DNA from: Bemisia tabaci
Lineage: Eukaryota; Arthropoda; Insecta; Hemiptera; Aleyrodidae
Direction of reading: 5' to 3'
Length of the DNA stretch: 64,000 nt
NCBI RefSeq assembly: GCF_918797505.1
Contig: NC_092797.1
Coordinates: 46,846,157-46,910,156 of the forward strand
Below, piece after piece: positions 39,300 through 50,565 of this stretch. The notes under the pieces were generated by a model, which made no database searches, was not told the origin of the DNA, and saw nothing but the letters and a program-made list of their open reading frames with translations. Numbering within the stretch: position 1 is the stretch's first letter; every line of letters begins with the position of its first letter. A program made the position numbers and the translations under genes.

Positions 39300-42200
39300 T
39301 ACTTATATACTGCTGATGCCGAATACAGGGTGATCAAAATCCAAAAGTCCCGCGCCACGCCTGTAAACCTTAGGGCTCTTGCCTTTTCCCTGAGGGTTCC
39401 TTTAAAGTTTTAATTCCGACGGCTAAAAGTGCGACGTACCGTATTTCCGTTTGCGTCGTTGCAGACTTTCTGTCATACTTTATTTCTCCTTCGGAAAACT
39501 ATCGAACGTAATTTCTTAAAATTTTCCGTGATTTTTTATTTCCGCACGCAATAAATTATGCCTAAGTTTCAAGCCACTAAGTTTGCTTGTTGCTTTTCGA
39601 AAAAAATATAAAAGGAGCGTGCATTTTGAAACGCTGCAGTGGAGATATGCGGTTTCGCTTTTTAGCCATCGATTTTAACTCCAATTTTTTGAGCGAAATA
39701 ACTGAAGATCAACGAAGTCAAGGCGCACGGGCCGTTCGGCGCGATCGGCTTCCGGCGCGGAGCTGAAAGCGTGGAGCTTTCGAGCTTTCGCGGCGGCGGC
39801 ATTGTGTCTAAACGCTCGGGTATTATCGGCCGTGTTCGGGATTTGTATCCGATCGATAGCGAAAACACGACCCCCCTCCCTCCCCCCCCCCCCGGCGCTC
39901 GCGGGCCCTCTCTCGCGCCCGCCCTCCCCCCGCCCCCCGTCCCGGTGCCGTCCTCGTCGCACGTAATGAGGCAATCCGTATTCAACTCTGCGCTCTCCCT
40001 CGAATTCACCCCTCGCGCTGCCAAGTGGTCCCAGACGGGGCAATTTCGGAGCCGGCCGGGGGGACGGGGGGGGGGGGGGCAGGGGGCAGTCTGCTCATCG
40101 GTGAGCAGCGTGTTCGATGGCCCCTGAAGTCGATCGACGCGGTGGGACCCCGCTTCGTTGGAATTGAATCGCTCAGTTCGGGGGCGGCTTGACCCGAAGG
40201 GAGGGGGGCTAGGGAACAAACCCCCCCCCCCGACTCGGCCGTAAGGACTCTGCAGGGGCCCCTTTTGATGCATTCATTTTTGCCCCCGTTTTATTGGGCA
40301 TTTTCTTTTTTTTCTAGAAATCTCAGAGCCTCTCAGGGCCTCTTCTTGACCCTCTCTTCGCCCTGCCGCCACCCGTCTCCCCACCCCCACCCCCTCCAAT
40401 TCTTTTCTCGTTGGGGGAACATTTGGAACCAGTCCGCCCCTGGCTTCGTTTGAAAACGACTCACCTCAGAAAGTTTCAAAATGTTATCATATCGCAGACA
40501 ATGTTTTTTTTGGGCAGACGCAATATTTATTTAGGTACTTAATTTTTTTTTCTTTTTTTTTTTTCTACCCCTCCTCGAGATGAACAACGGTGATTTTAGT
40601 TCAATTCATGAACAGCGTATCTCTGGAAATTTCAATCGCTCTTATCTGCGGTACAAAAGAAACATAACTTTGGAACTACTGCCTGATAGTCTCACTTTGA
40701 CTCTCAGGTAACATCCACGACAAAGGGTTTCAAATCATTGATAGCTGTAGACTCCAAGAAGTTTTTCTTATTTTATAAACTTGTTCCCCCTCAGAATTGA
40801 ACTTTAGTACAAGAATTGACTGAGTTATTTTTCGAACCAAGATATTCTACCTCCCTCGTTTCAAACAATGATCGATGACTAATGCTCATTCAAATACATT
40901 TTTCCGGCTGATGGCTTGTGAAGATTCGTAAATTATTATTAGACAAGTTATTTTCATATGATTACGTCATAATTTCACTGCGAACGTGGAGTGGCCCAAA
41001 TTTTGTTGTACAGATGTCAGAATGCATGCCATTTAAAGGAGAAAAAAAGCCAAAAAATATGCAGCGTTTTAACGAAAACCCTATAGGTGGAAACTCTTAA
41101 TTGGTATAAAAAGGAGGCAGAGAGCGTCATATTTTACTTTTTTATTTACTTCCAATCAGATAAATACTGAAAGTAAAAAATGAGCCTCCAAAGTGAATCG
41201 TGAATGAAATTGAATGTTTTTCTCGTGATAGTATTCTTTTTAAACAGACGAAATATTCTCTGCACGAAACTCCAATTGAAATGCCATGAAAACGTGACAC
41301 TTTTTTCGCCCTAATTTGTCCGCAATTTGTCCTAAAAGTAGAAAATTCCGTTGATTCTTGTTCTAATCAATTAAAAGCCCAGAAAAATTTATGTAATGCA
41401 GACGTATTGCAGTAAGTATGAAACAACTGAAAAAAGGAAGGAAAAAAATGAGCACAAAAAATTAATGTACGAAAATCTAGCGAGTGTTTTAAAAAAACTC
41501 GAGCGTTTCGCATAAGTAGGGAAAATTCCGCTTGATCAAATACAATTTTCTAAGCCAGCTGTATGCGCTTTGACTAATTGAATTTTTTTCGTCTTCTCAT
41601 GACTTTGCGTATCTGCAAGCGAAAGGGAGATGATGGGGAAAAAGCGAAAAATCTGGGTTTTTGCTCACAAGAAAACTCTTTACTCGCGGAATCCAGTAAA
41701 TCGTTACCAGCCTTAGAGATCAGCTCGCGTGACGCTAGAAATGGATCCTCTAAAAATAGAACGTAGCTATTAAAATATTCTCCCCATTTTGCATGCAAGC
41801 ATCGGGAGATCGAAATATACGTGGTTAACGTAACCTTGTCAGCGTTACTTTCTCATGCGAGAGTTTCAACAAGTCCGAAAGCTCACGTCAGAATGCACTT
41901 AGCTCACTGCAAATCTATGCAATTGATCTGTCATTGAATCGATCGCTCAGCTTGGAAACCACTTATCACGGGGTGTGACGTTGCTGATCTCTCGCCATAC
42001 TTAATTTTGTACTTTGAATATTCATTAATGTGATGTCTTGAAAATTTCCATGATTTTTCGTGTTGGGTCGAAATATATTTTGTGTACATTCTTAGTAACA
42101 AAGTCGGGTCGTTTCTCCTTCAATAAATAAAATTAGAATGAAAGTTGTAAAACAGTACCATCGAGGTACCCTTGTATAATCTAAAACAGATTTACATTTT

Positions 42201-44480
42201 TTTTTTTAAATATTGCTCACAGCGCTTGATAAATATTTTCATAATATTATTTTAGTGGTCTATCCCGGGGAAAATCCAAACGAGCCGTAGTGTTAGCCAG
42301 AATATTTTCAGGTTTTTTATGTTTTTCTTCAAAATGTATTATTGCGCACACTATAACATTAGTATGAAAAACAATCCAAACATATTTTTCGTAATATTCC
42401 CTTTTTCAATCTCAAGAATTCGGTTTTTTAGAGTATCCGGAGCTTTTTCCAGTGTTGCCAGTATATTTGCAGGCTTTTTCAAGAAAAATTTTTTGTTATC
42501 TCCGAAAGTTTAGAAATATTTCAATGAATAACACTGGAAAAATATTGCGTAAGTATTTCCTGCTATTAACAAAAATTTCTCCCAAAAATCTCGCAAAGCA
42601 TCATTTTCAGATTTTCACCATATTATTTTATCTACATTAAAATATTTTGTTCCGATCGGATGGTTCTCGATCTGAGCCATCAAAGTGCCCCACGAACATG
42701 CAACAACGACAGCGTTCCGCACTCATGCTTACATGCCTCAATTACGTTTATTCATACGCCTGCTCTACCCGTTGATGGACGATGGAGGTTCGAAGTGATT
42801 CTGTGGAAGGGGGGCGACTGTGGCGCCCCCGGTGGGAGCCGCCCGAAACTCGAGGTCGAACCCGCCTCCTTTTTTCCATGCCTCCTGTTTTACATCAATC
42901 CGCGAGCGGCGGTTCCTGTGAGAGGGTGCCCCTTGCCCTGCGTTTCCTCTTCCTCGCGTATTTTATGTTTCCTCTAAGGGGGGTGCACGCATTTTGTCTG
43001 TTTTTTGTTTTCAAAGCCGTTTCAATAAATTATACCGTTTCTTGTCTTGTTTTTTTTTTTTTCAGTTTCGTTCAGTTTTCTCTCGTAGTTCCTATGTTTT
43101 GACACTAATGCTGTCCTGCTGTGTTGGGTTTTGATTCATGTTCAAATTCTCAAGATGTGTTCTTTTCGATTCAGTATTTTTACAATCGGTGGATTTAGAA
43201 TTTTTTCAATGTGTTTGTATCTGCATAGGAAGTAGTACTTCGAAGGCTATAGTATTGAAATTGGGTCCTGATTCATCAATATGCAAAACATACTATTGAT
43301 GATGTTTCTAAAATGTATTGCATATATTTATGTGCATGTGCAATAACGAACAATATTGTAGTTCTGTTGATGTTTGGTGCTCCTGTTTCAAATTGAAGCA
43401 ATTATATTTCGTTGAAGAAGTTATGTTTCGTTCTATACTTGATTCGCCAGAACTTCCTGATAGATAAAGCATTTTCGTTCGAATCTATAGTTGCAATTTC
43501 AATGGTTGGCTTAGGTAAAGTTCTATCTGTGTCAATGAAGTACATTTTTTTGTTTCTTTTTATCAAAATTGATTTTTTCAATCATGGCTCAATTTTTTTC
43601 ACATTGAGGAACATGTTTATGTGCGATGTCCCGCAAGGATAACCCTTGCTCCTTCTGATCGCCGAGAAAAAAATGTTTAAAGAGAACTTGAGGATGACTT
43701 TGAGAAGAGAAGAAAAGAAACGCATTTTGAAGTTTGTACCTGTTACGTTGAAAAAAAAGTTCATTTTGTGTCCCAACAACTTTTCAAATCATGCTCCACG
43801 AATTCGCATTAAAACTTTCTTCGCGTTGCGATGTCTGGCGCGGCAGACATATGTCAAGGACAAAGGTTAAATGGATTTTTTTATGGTTTTTTAAGCGAGT
43901 TTTGCGGATCGTCGAGCCAAAAAAAAAGCGTCGAGAGGGGATATTAATCTTGCTTCGTTCGAGCTGCAGCTTCGACGTCCCCTTGTGTGTTTATGATTTA
44001 GAGCGGCGAGAGAGCTGCGTATCGCTTTCAAATGACGTGCACATCAAGCTCATCGTTTTTTCCGAAAGTGTCAATTTATACTCTATTTATTTTCACTTAG
44101 AGTAATTTTGACATCGTATTTTTTTCACGTAACATTTTTCAAACGGTTTCAGTTTATTCGATCTTTATTTTTTTCTCTCTCCCTACCTTTTTTCCAAAAA
44201 AATTACCGTCACAGATGTGAGTCATCTGTTTTATAATTTTTGACCCCCCTAAAGTATTTCCCCTATTATCTTATTTACTAGTTTATTTTTTCTTTTATAA
44301 AAAGCATGTACATATTTCACCTGGTGATAGTAAATTCCGCAGGACAGGCATCTGAAGTCAAGTTTCTTTTACCTGAGTAAATAACTCATTCATTGTCAGG
44401 TTTGGAGGATGGCAACTGCTACAGTAGTTCGATTTCTATGATACAATCGGTACTATATTTAAGATAGGAGAAAATCCAGT
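39300..44480. other. 5.2 kb largely free of recognised elements
   Basis: 39740-40260 is very GC-rich with a 12-base C run (39882-39893), a 14-base G run (40066-40079) and an 11-base C run (40221-40231). Its 203- and 122-codon frames are glycine/arginine artefacts. 40480-42650 is AT-rich and unique-looking. 42780-42970 is GC-richer. 43000-44330 is AT-rich with short frames and no recognised domain. If a host gene crosses the window, this low-repeat tract is a reasonable place to look. Confidence 0.4.
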
Positions 44481-44629
44481 CGATGCCACTTTGCAATAAG
44501 GAACAACCATTTCTGGCTCGTCCATGGAAGAGCCTATCTACTTAGAGAAACTAATACCATATAGGTTTTTTTACTGATATGAGCCAGAAGCAGTAGTTCC
44601 CAATCGCAAAATATTGTCCAGCAGTACGT
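44481..44629. mobile_element. GGA-type MITE, family H copy, degraded
   Basis: ATGCCACTTTGCAATAAGGA, then CATTTCTGGCTCGTCC on the left; GAGCCAGAAGCAGTAGTTCC then ATCGCAAAATATTGTCC on the right. The left terminal GG has mutated and no TSD is visible. Confidence 0.78.
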
Positions 44630-44763
44630 TGGTGAAAGTGTTCGATTTTAGGAATCAAGCGTAGCTATACTCTATATTTGCTGCACCATTCGCTTCTTTC
44701 AACCGGCCGGTAGAAAGAGTTTGGTCGCAGGAATCAAATAAACGACCAAGGAACCAAATAGTG

Positions 44764-44990
44764 CACTGGAAAAAAACCACATTGGATCTAGAGTCCAGAC
44801 TCTTGAAAACATTGACAAGAAAAAGGACTCTTGATTCAATCAGATTTAAGCTTAAATCAAAAGGAAATCCGCTCAAATTAAGAGGCTTGGTTCTTGATTT
44901 AAGCCTTAATATGATTAAATCAAGAGTATTTTTTCTTGTCAATGTTTTTAAGAGTCTGGACTCTAGATCCAATGTGGTTTTTTTCCAGTG
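44764..44990 (+). mobile_element. Foldback CACTG MITE, family A copy 4
   Basis: CACTGGAAAAAAACCACATT to TTTTTTTCCAGTG, 227 bp, TSD TG (44762-44763, 44991-44992). First of four copies within 2.5 kb. Confidence 0.93.
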
Positions 44991-45435
44991 TGAGTTCGAT
45001 GCAGTACATCAAACAAAGGTGCATTATGTCCCGATTTCTTTTCTGAGTTCTCGGAAGATGTAGCCGAGGGGAGAAAGTAGGGGGCCAAGAGTCCCACTTT
45101 AACTCCCTTAAAATTGCAGTTTACGTATCCATCACGCCAACACTTTGGTTCGCTTAATCTCTCGATTAAACGGAAGGAGTTTCAATAAAAAGTGGAGGAC
45201 CGCAACCCCGGCCGGAGCTCCGAATCCGAACGGACTCATTATAATCCAATCACGAGATCTCTATCAGCGTTCAAACGAGCATGAAAGCGGGGCCGCGTCC
45301 ATTTCCCGCCGCTCCGCAGGGTTGCCATTGGCCGGGAAAATTTAGGAAATCTGATGGAAAAATCTGATGATTAGGGAATTGTAACTGAAAAGTAGAGGAA
45401 AAATGGAACGTAAATTCATAAATGTGTTGTTACTA
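44991..45435. other. Unassigned DNA between family A copies
   Basis: CAGGGTTGCCATTGGCCGGG at 45318 resembles the start of the worn hAT-like group. Confidence 0.35.
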
Positions 45436-45664
45436 CACTGGAAGTAAAAAAACACATTGGATGTAGAGTCCAGACTCTTGAAAACATTGACAAGAAAAAG
45501 GACTCTTGATTCGATCAAATTTAAGCTTAAATCAAAAGGAAATCCGCTCAAATTAAGAGGCTTGGTTCTTGATTCAAGCTTAAATCTGATTGAATCAAAA
45601 GTATTTTTCTTGTCGATGTTTTTAAGAGTCTGGACTCTAGATCCAATGTGTTTCTTTTTCCGTG
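45436..45664 (+). mobile_element. Foldback CACTG MITE, family A copy 5
   Basis: CACTGGAAGTAAAAAAACAC to TTCTTTTTCCGTG, 229 bp. The right terminus has lost the CAGTG match and the flanks (TA, CT) no longer agree, so the right end may have decayed. Confidence 0.9.
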
Positions 45665-45690
45665 CTGTTCTCGGAAAAAAGAGAATGAGA

Positions 45691-45836
45691 TTGTTGGATG
45701 ATATAGACATTTCCAATTAATTGTGGTAGTACCCCAGTACATTAGGTTACTAACCCAAATGTTGCGGTACTACACCCCAACTTGAGTAGCGATGCTACCG
45801 AAATTAATTGAAAATGTCCATACTATCATCCAACAA
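45691..45836. mobile_element. Small inverted-repeat element, family O
   Basis: TTGTTGGATGATATAGACAT then TTCCAATTAATT at the left is mirrored by AATTAATTGAAAATGTCCAT then ACTATCATCCAACAA at the right. It is 146 bp and lies 26 bp after the family A copy. Confidence 0.72.
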
Positions 45837-46426
45837 ATTAGGGTAGCACTACAATTTTAGGAGGTAACTCTTAACACTTTTTCTGAGTCCAACCGTAAAA
45901 ATCAGGGAAAAATTAGGGGGAAATCCCGGGGATGCGAGGCTCGGATTCCGGCGGCAACCCTGGGGACGGGTGGCGCGCGCCGAGCTCGGCTAGGAAGCTC
46001 GGAGCCAAAACCCGACGGGCTTTCGGGGAAATTGGATACTCTCTAATTTAAACGGAGTAATTAACAGCACTGGAGGCGGAAATTAATTGAGGGAAACAGC
46101 AGACACAAGCTCACGTGCTCGCGATAAAAAACGGCTCCGTGACGGGAGCGCCCCGACGAGGAGCCCGCGGGGGCGGGGCGTGGCGGGGGGGGGGGGAGAA
46201 AATTGCGCGCTGAGCGAAGCAAACCCCCAAGTTTTAAGCGGGGCCCGAGTCGGGAAAGCTGGATTTAAGTCCCGGGCTCCGATGGGAAAGATACTCGCGA
46301 CGTTGTCGGGTGGGAATTTTCAGACGTATTTTTTCACTTGAAATCGCCGTGAAAATGACGTGAGTGCATCTACTGATAGGGTTTCTAGCCGTCTGGAAAA
46401 CCTAAAAAGTCAGGGGAAGTAAGCTG
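45837..46426. other. Unassigned DNA with 12-base G tract
   Basis: G run at 46185-46196 in GC-rich DNA. Surrounding GTCAGGGGAAG/AATCAGGGAAA phrases are worn repeat. Confidence 0.4.
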
Positions 46427-46670
46427 CACTGGAAAAAAAAAAAAAAAAAAAAAAAAAACTCATTGGATCTATAGTCCAGACTCTTGAAAACATTGACAAG
46501 AAAAAATACTCTTGATTCAATCAGATTTTTGCTTAAATCAAAAGGAAATCCGCTCAAATTAAGAGACTTGGCTCTTGATTTAAGCAAAAATCCGATTGAA
46601 TCAAGAGTATTTTTTCTTGTCAATGTTTTTAAGAGTCTGGACTCTAGATCCAACGTGTTTTTTTCCAGTG
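46427..46670 (+). mobile_element. Foldback CACTG MITE, family A copy 6
   Basis: CACTGGAAA to TTTTTCCAGTG, 244 bp, TSD TG (46425-46426, 46671-46672). It is longer than its siblings because the A run near the left end (46433-46459) has expanded. The inner AATCAGATTTTTGCTTAAA variant groups it with copy 7. Confidence 0.92.
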
Positions 46671-46673
46671 TGA

Positions 46674-46785
46674 GATGGAAAACCTGAAAAGTCAGTGGAA
46701 GTGAGCCGAAGTGGAAAATCTGAAAAATCAGTGAAAGTGAGCCGAACTGGAAAATCTGAAAAATCACTGAAAGTGAGCAGAACTG
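46674..46785 (+). repeat. 36-bp tandem repeat, three units
   Basis: Units read TGGAAAA(C/T)CTGAAAA(G/A)TCA, then (G/C)TG(G/A)AAGTGAGC(C/A)GAA. Decayed further units recur at about 46935-47000, where a larger ~490 bp repeat of the GGGTTTCT(A/G)GCCGTCT motif (46380, 46881) is also visible. Confidence 0.8.
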
Positions 46786-47076
46786 GAGAAAAAAGGGACA
46801 GTCAGGGAATTCGGCTTGGAACTTTTAGACGGATCTTTCCACTGAAAAGCTCCGTGGAAATGATGAGAGTTTATTGATAGGGTTTCTGGCCGTCTAGATA
46901 ACTTGAAAAGACATCGAGAGGGAGCCGAACTGGGAAATCTGAAAAGTCGATGGAAGTGAGCCGAAATCTGAAAAGTAGGTGAAAATGTGCTGAACTGGAG
47001 AAATAAGGAACAGTCAGGGAATTCGTTCCTACTTGGAAAAAATTTTTGGGCCGTATATGCATACCGCATACTGATT
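46786..47076. other. Worn repeat, continuation of tandem region
   Basis: Contains degenerate copies of the 36-bp unit and the phrase ACAGTCAGGGAATTCG twice (near 46799 and 47009). Confidence 0.5.
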
Positions 47077-47305
47077 CATTGGAAAAGAAAACACATTGGA
47101 TCTAGAGTCCAGACTCTTAAAAACATGTACAAGAAAAAGTACTCTTGATTCAATCGGATTTTTGCTTAAATCAAGAACCAAGCCTCTTAATTTGAGCGGA
47201 TTTCCTTTTGATTTAAGCTAAAATCTGATTGAGTCAAGAATCCATTTTCTTGTCGATGTTTTCAAGAGTCTGGACTCTAGATCCAATATGTTTTTTTTCC
47301 CAGTG
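47077..47305 (-). mobile_element. Foldback CACTG MITE, family A copy 7
   Basis: CATTGGAAAAGAAAACACAT to TTTTTTTCCCAGTG, 229 bp, TSD TT (47075-47076, 47306-47307). The centre is in minus orientation. Confidence 0.92.
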
Positions 47306-48651
47306 TTGGTAATTTTATTTAATTTCTTTCTAGGTATTTTCATTCGCGGTGATTCAGGGACGAAAGCTCGGAAGTCTGGTTATCAGTCCTTCGGCAACAT
47401 CTCCATTTTTTCCCCTCACCGCGGCAGCGCCGGATACCTTCGCTCAAAGGCGGATGCTCCGGACGGAAGAGGGACGGGGGGTAAAGTGGTTTGAGGGTAG
47501 GGGTTGCGCGCCGGCAGGGGCGCGGGGGGGGGGGGGAGTGCGAAGCTCGGAAATTGCATTAATTTCGAACTCGACAATAATTACTATATTAGACTTTTAC
47601 CCGTTGAGAGGTCTTCGAGTTAAATGAAATACGTTTCCTCCTTTCCTGAAAACTAACTTCTGCCCTCCCCGCTCGCCCGGCCGCCCCGCGCACTCGTAAC
47701 TCTCTGTACATTTATTTTGAAATTAAACAAGTTCGAATAACTTCCGCGAAGTTTTTAATCCTTTTTCTGGAGCGTTAAAGCGCGGGTCGCCGCTGGAAAT
47801 AAGCGCTACCTTGCGGCGGAGTGATCTTTTCCCCGGGTGGCGCGACCCTTTCGCTCAGATTTTGATTCCGGGATTTTTTAATTAGCCATTTATTTTCACG
47901 GACGGCCGCCGCGGCGTGTTGATAACGTCCCTCGTTTGTGCCGGGCTCTTGATCTCGCCGGGTTTGTTTTTTGTCGCCCTTCGTTTGTTTTGCTCGGTAT
48001 AATTTGTTGTCTGTGTCCCCGAGTGCGCACTGATAAGTGTACCCAGTAGGAATGAAGCTTTTAGACGATGAATCTGCGAACTCCAGCACCGCTGTGACAT
48101 TTCAGTGTTACATCCTAAAATTCTATTTTTCTTGCTTCCTCTTTTTTTGCTGAGGAATAAGTGGATTATAAGTGCATCTCTTCGCATGAAGCCGTGTAAC
48201 TTTGGAGACTCTCGATTGGTCTAGGAGCGACTCGATTTTCAACCAATCGAGAACAAGTTTGATTGAAATTTCATGAACTTTTTCAAAACTGAATGATTTT
48301 GTAGTCTTTCTCTTTGTTGGGTTTCATACATTTTTGTTCAATTCGAAACTCAACGTTTTTGTAGCCCACGAAGCGCCACTAAAAATAAGATGAACGGAAC
48401 TAACACAACATGGAAGTAGAGCGAGGGAAAGGACGCGCGTTGCTGACGGCGCAGTGATACAACGATTCGTACTTGATGGATGTCCATGTTGCGTCTGCGA
48501 AATTGAAGGCGCGATGGCGCGAGGCGTGAACTCGCATTGCTCTGTCGCGCCGTTTGTTGCCAATGAGGTTTCGCTTAAATTTTTTTGGTAAAATTCTAGC
48601 AGGCCTCAGGGCAATTTGACTTAGCTTGGGCAGCTGCAGTCTGATTATTTG
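47306..48651. other. Unassigned DNA
   Basis: A 13-base G run at 47524-47536. A hairpin CTCGATTGGT/ACCAATCGAG spans 48206-48252. A family J block (ATTCGTACTTGATGGATGTC then CATGTTGC) lies at 48455-48517. The rest is unrecognised, with opposed frames 47775-48187 minus that match no known domain. Confidence 0.4.
48455..48517 (+). repeat. Family J fragment
   Basis: ACAACGATTCGTACTTGATG, then GATGTCCATGTTGC and AAATTGAAGGCGCG form one J block without the paired end. Confidence 0.6.
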
Positions 48652-48890
48652 AATCGATGATCAAAGCTTTAGACGAGAAAGGAAAACGGAAAATGGAGCG
48701 ATCCTATTGATGACAGTGGGTGGTTCCAATGGACAAAGGAAGTAAGTCTAGGACGAACTAACAGCATTTCGGCCATATAGTTAGATCGTCGTTTTTCCCC
48801 TTAGTCTGTAACCACTACCCGTTTCAGGCAATAGGATCTCTCCATTTTCCTTTTGTCTTCTTCATCTATCATCGCTTTGTCTTTCAATTT
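48652..48890. mobile_element. Inverted-repeat element, ~240 bp
   Basis: GGAAAACGGAAAATGGAGCG then ATCCTATTG on the left is mirrored by CAATAGGATCTCTCCATTTT then CCTTTTG on the right. The pairing extends outward to ATCGATGATC / GATCATCG-like blocks. No TSD resolved. Confidence 0.65.
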
Positions 48891-48974
48891 CAATCTTCGT
48901 CCCGCTGTCTGCATAAAATCACGCATATCGTCGCTCTATCATTTCAAAGCCTCTCGTCAAAAAACTAATGACAA

Positions 48975-49228
48975 CTCAGCCGTTCTAAGGAAAAACGCCC
49001 TAAAGTCTTCAAATGATGCCTAATCTCCTTCGACAAATCACGCATTTCTGGAAAAAACGTGTATATATTTTTCTTTCGATTTTTTAGAGAAATTCGTTTG
49101 AATTTGATCTGAAGTTTCTGCAATTTTTGAGGAAAAATTTTCACGACGTTTTTCAATAAAAGATATTTTCTGAGAAACAATTTGGCAATATTCGAACGTT
49201 CATATGACGTTTTTCCTTAGCGCGGCAG
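48975..49228. mobile_element. Family I MITE, copy 4
   Basis: CTCAGCCGTTCTAAGGAAAA on the left; GCAATATTCGAACGTTCATA then CGTTTTTCCTTAGCGCGGCA on the right. 254 bp. The left half is drifted. Confidence 0.75.
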
Positions 49229-50217
49229 AACAGTCCTCTCATCGTCGACGGGGCATATAGAATACACTCGGTGTCGGAACCACAGTTTAAACAACCCAAT
49301 ACAAGAAGTAATACAGCCGATTCGCCGGCGACATGAAATCGACCCTCGAAAAGCGCAAAGAGCTCATCCGCGCGGTGGCGGTGGCGGCGACGAGGCGCAA
49401 ATAAAGGCAAGCGAGCAAAGAGATGACAAGCGCAGTGACAATGAAACAACAATTAACCGGTGGAGGCGAAATTAGTGGGGAAGATAAAGAGATCGGGAGG
49501 GATGACGGGGGGAGCTCCCGGAGAACTCCCGCCGGGAGCTAGGGGCGGGGGCGGGGGAAAGCGAAGGAAATCGGGGTTTGATTCCGAGCGCCGGAGCTTT
49601 CCTCCGTCGGCCACCGCCGGTGAAATATTTTCATCGTCCCCGACGACGCGAGGACTGCGGTTGCCGGCTTTTGTCTCGGCCCGAAGCTCGTTTTCTTTTC
49701 TTCGTATTGCTCCGCTCTTCAGTTCTTTATCTATTTTTTTGTTTTGAATTTATGATCCTCGTGATAAAAGGGAAATACTTTACTCGCTCGCTCGCTTATC
49801 ACGCTCGCCGCTTGACTCTTCTTAGTCCAGGGATACAAAATGAAAGATTACGGAATGAAATTTTATTTTACCGAAAAGTGAAAGAGCCTGTCGAGAAAAT
49901 GCCCCTTTCTTTGAAAACACGGGCATTTCCATCAAATCGCTTATGATGCGACAATCCTTCCGTGGAAGTTTACGCTGGAGTTCGAAGCTCATTTTGGTAG
50001 GACAGCGCTGTGAAAGATTGATCTTGCATTTGCAGAATCACTGCTTTAGTGAATTTCGCAGAAAATTTTCCGAAACTTAAAAATATAAAGAGTACACAAG
50101 TTTTTCCGAAAATTTTTATTTAATAGCAGGAAATTTGGCAACGCTATAGTGTTCAAACGACGATTTAATTTACGCCTCAGTACTGATATCTGAGCAGAGG
50201 ATAATAATATCATCAAT
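49229..50217. other. Unassigned DNA
   Basis: 49330-49640 is GC-rich with GGGGGCGGG blocks. 50050-50175 holds a partial family I right arm (GGAAATTTGGCAACGCTATA). Confidence 0.4.
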
Positions 50218-50565
50218 GACGCGGTGATGCAACTATTCGTGCTTTATGGATACTATGTTGCTTACAAAAAATTGAAGGCGCTCCGGTAAGTTTAGCTCGT
50301 GTAGCAGTGCTCGCAGCGGTGACACACTGTTACTACAGGTGTGGCAGTATAAGATACATTTTCTCTGACATTGGAAATTGGTATGCAAACATCCTTTCTT
50401 ATCCTGTTCTTTTAGTTTTAGAATTTTATACTGCCACGTATTTTCACCTACGCACCACACCTTTCTACGTGCACTGCCGTATTAACCGGTGACCAGAGCG
50501 CCTTCCATTTTTTTCATATGCAACACGCGCGTCCATTAAGCACGAATAGTTGTATCAAAGCGCCA
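50218..50565. mobile_element. Family J MITE, complete copy
   Basis: GATGCAACTATTCGTGCTTT then ATGGATACTATGTTGC and AAATTGAAGGCGCTC at the left is mirrored by GAGCGCCTTCCATTTTTTTC then CACGCGCGTCCATTAAGCAC and GAATAGTTGTATCAAAGCGC at the right. It is 348 bp with a TIR of about 65 bp. This copy shows that the J blocks elsewhere are ends of a mobile element. Inside, GTGTGGCAGTATAA near 50338 and TTATACTGCCACG near 50427 also pair. Confidence 0.8.

Noticed and set aside
39662..40273. 203-codon minus-strand open frame, the longest in the window
   Set aside because: It runs through poly-G/poly-C and GGCGGC-type DNA. The product is glycine/arginine/proline-rich with no domain, and other frames are open at the same place.
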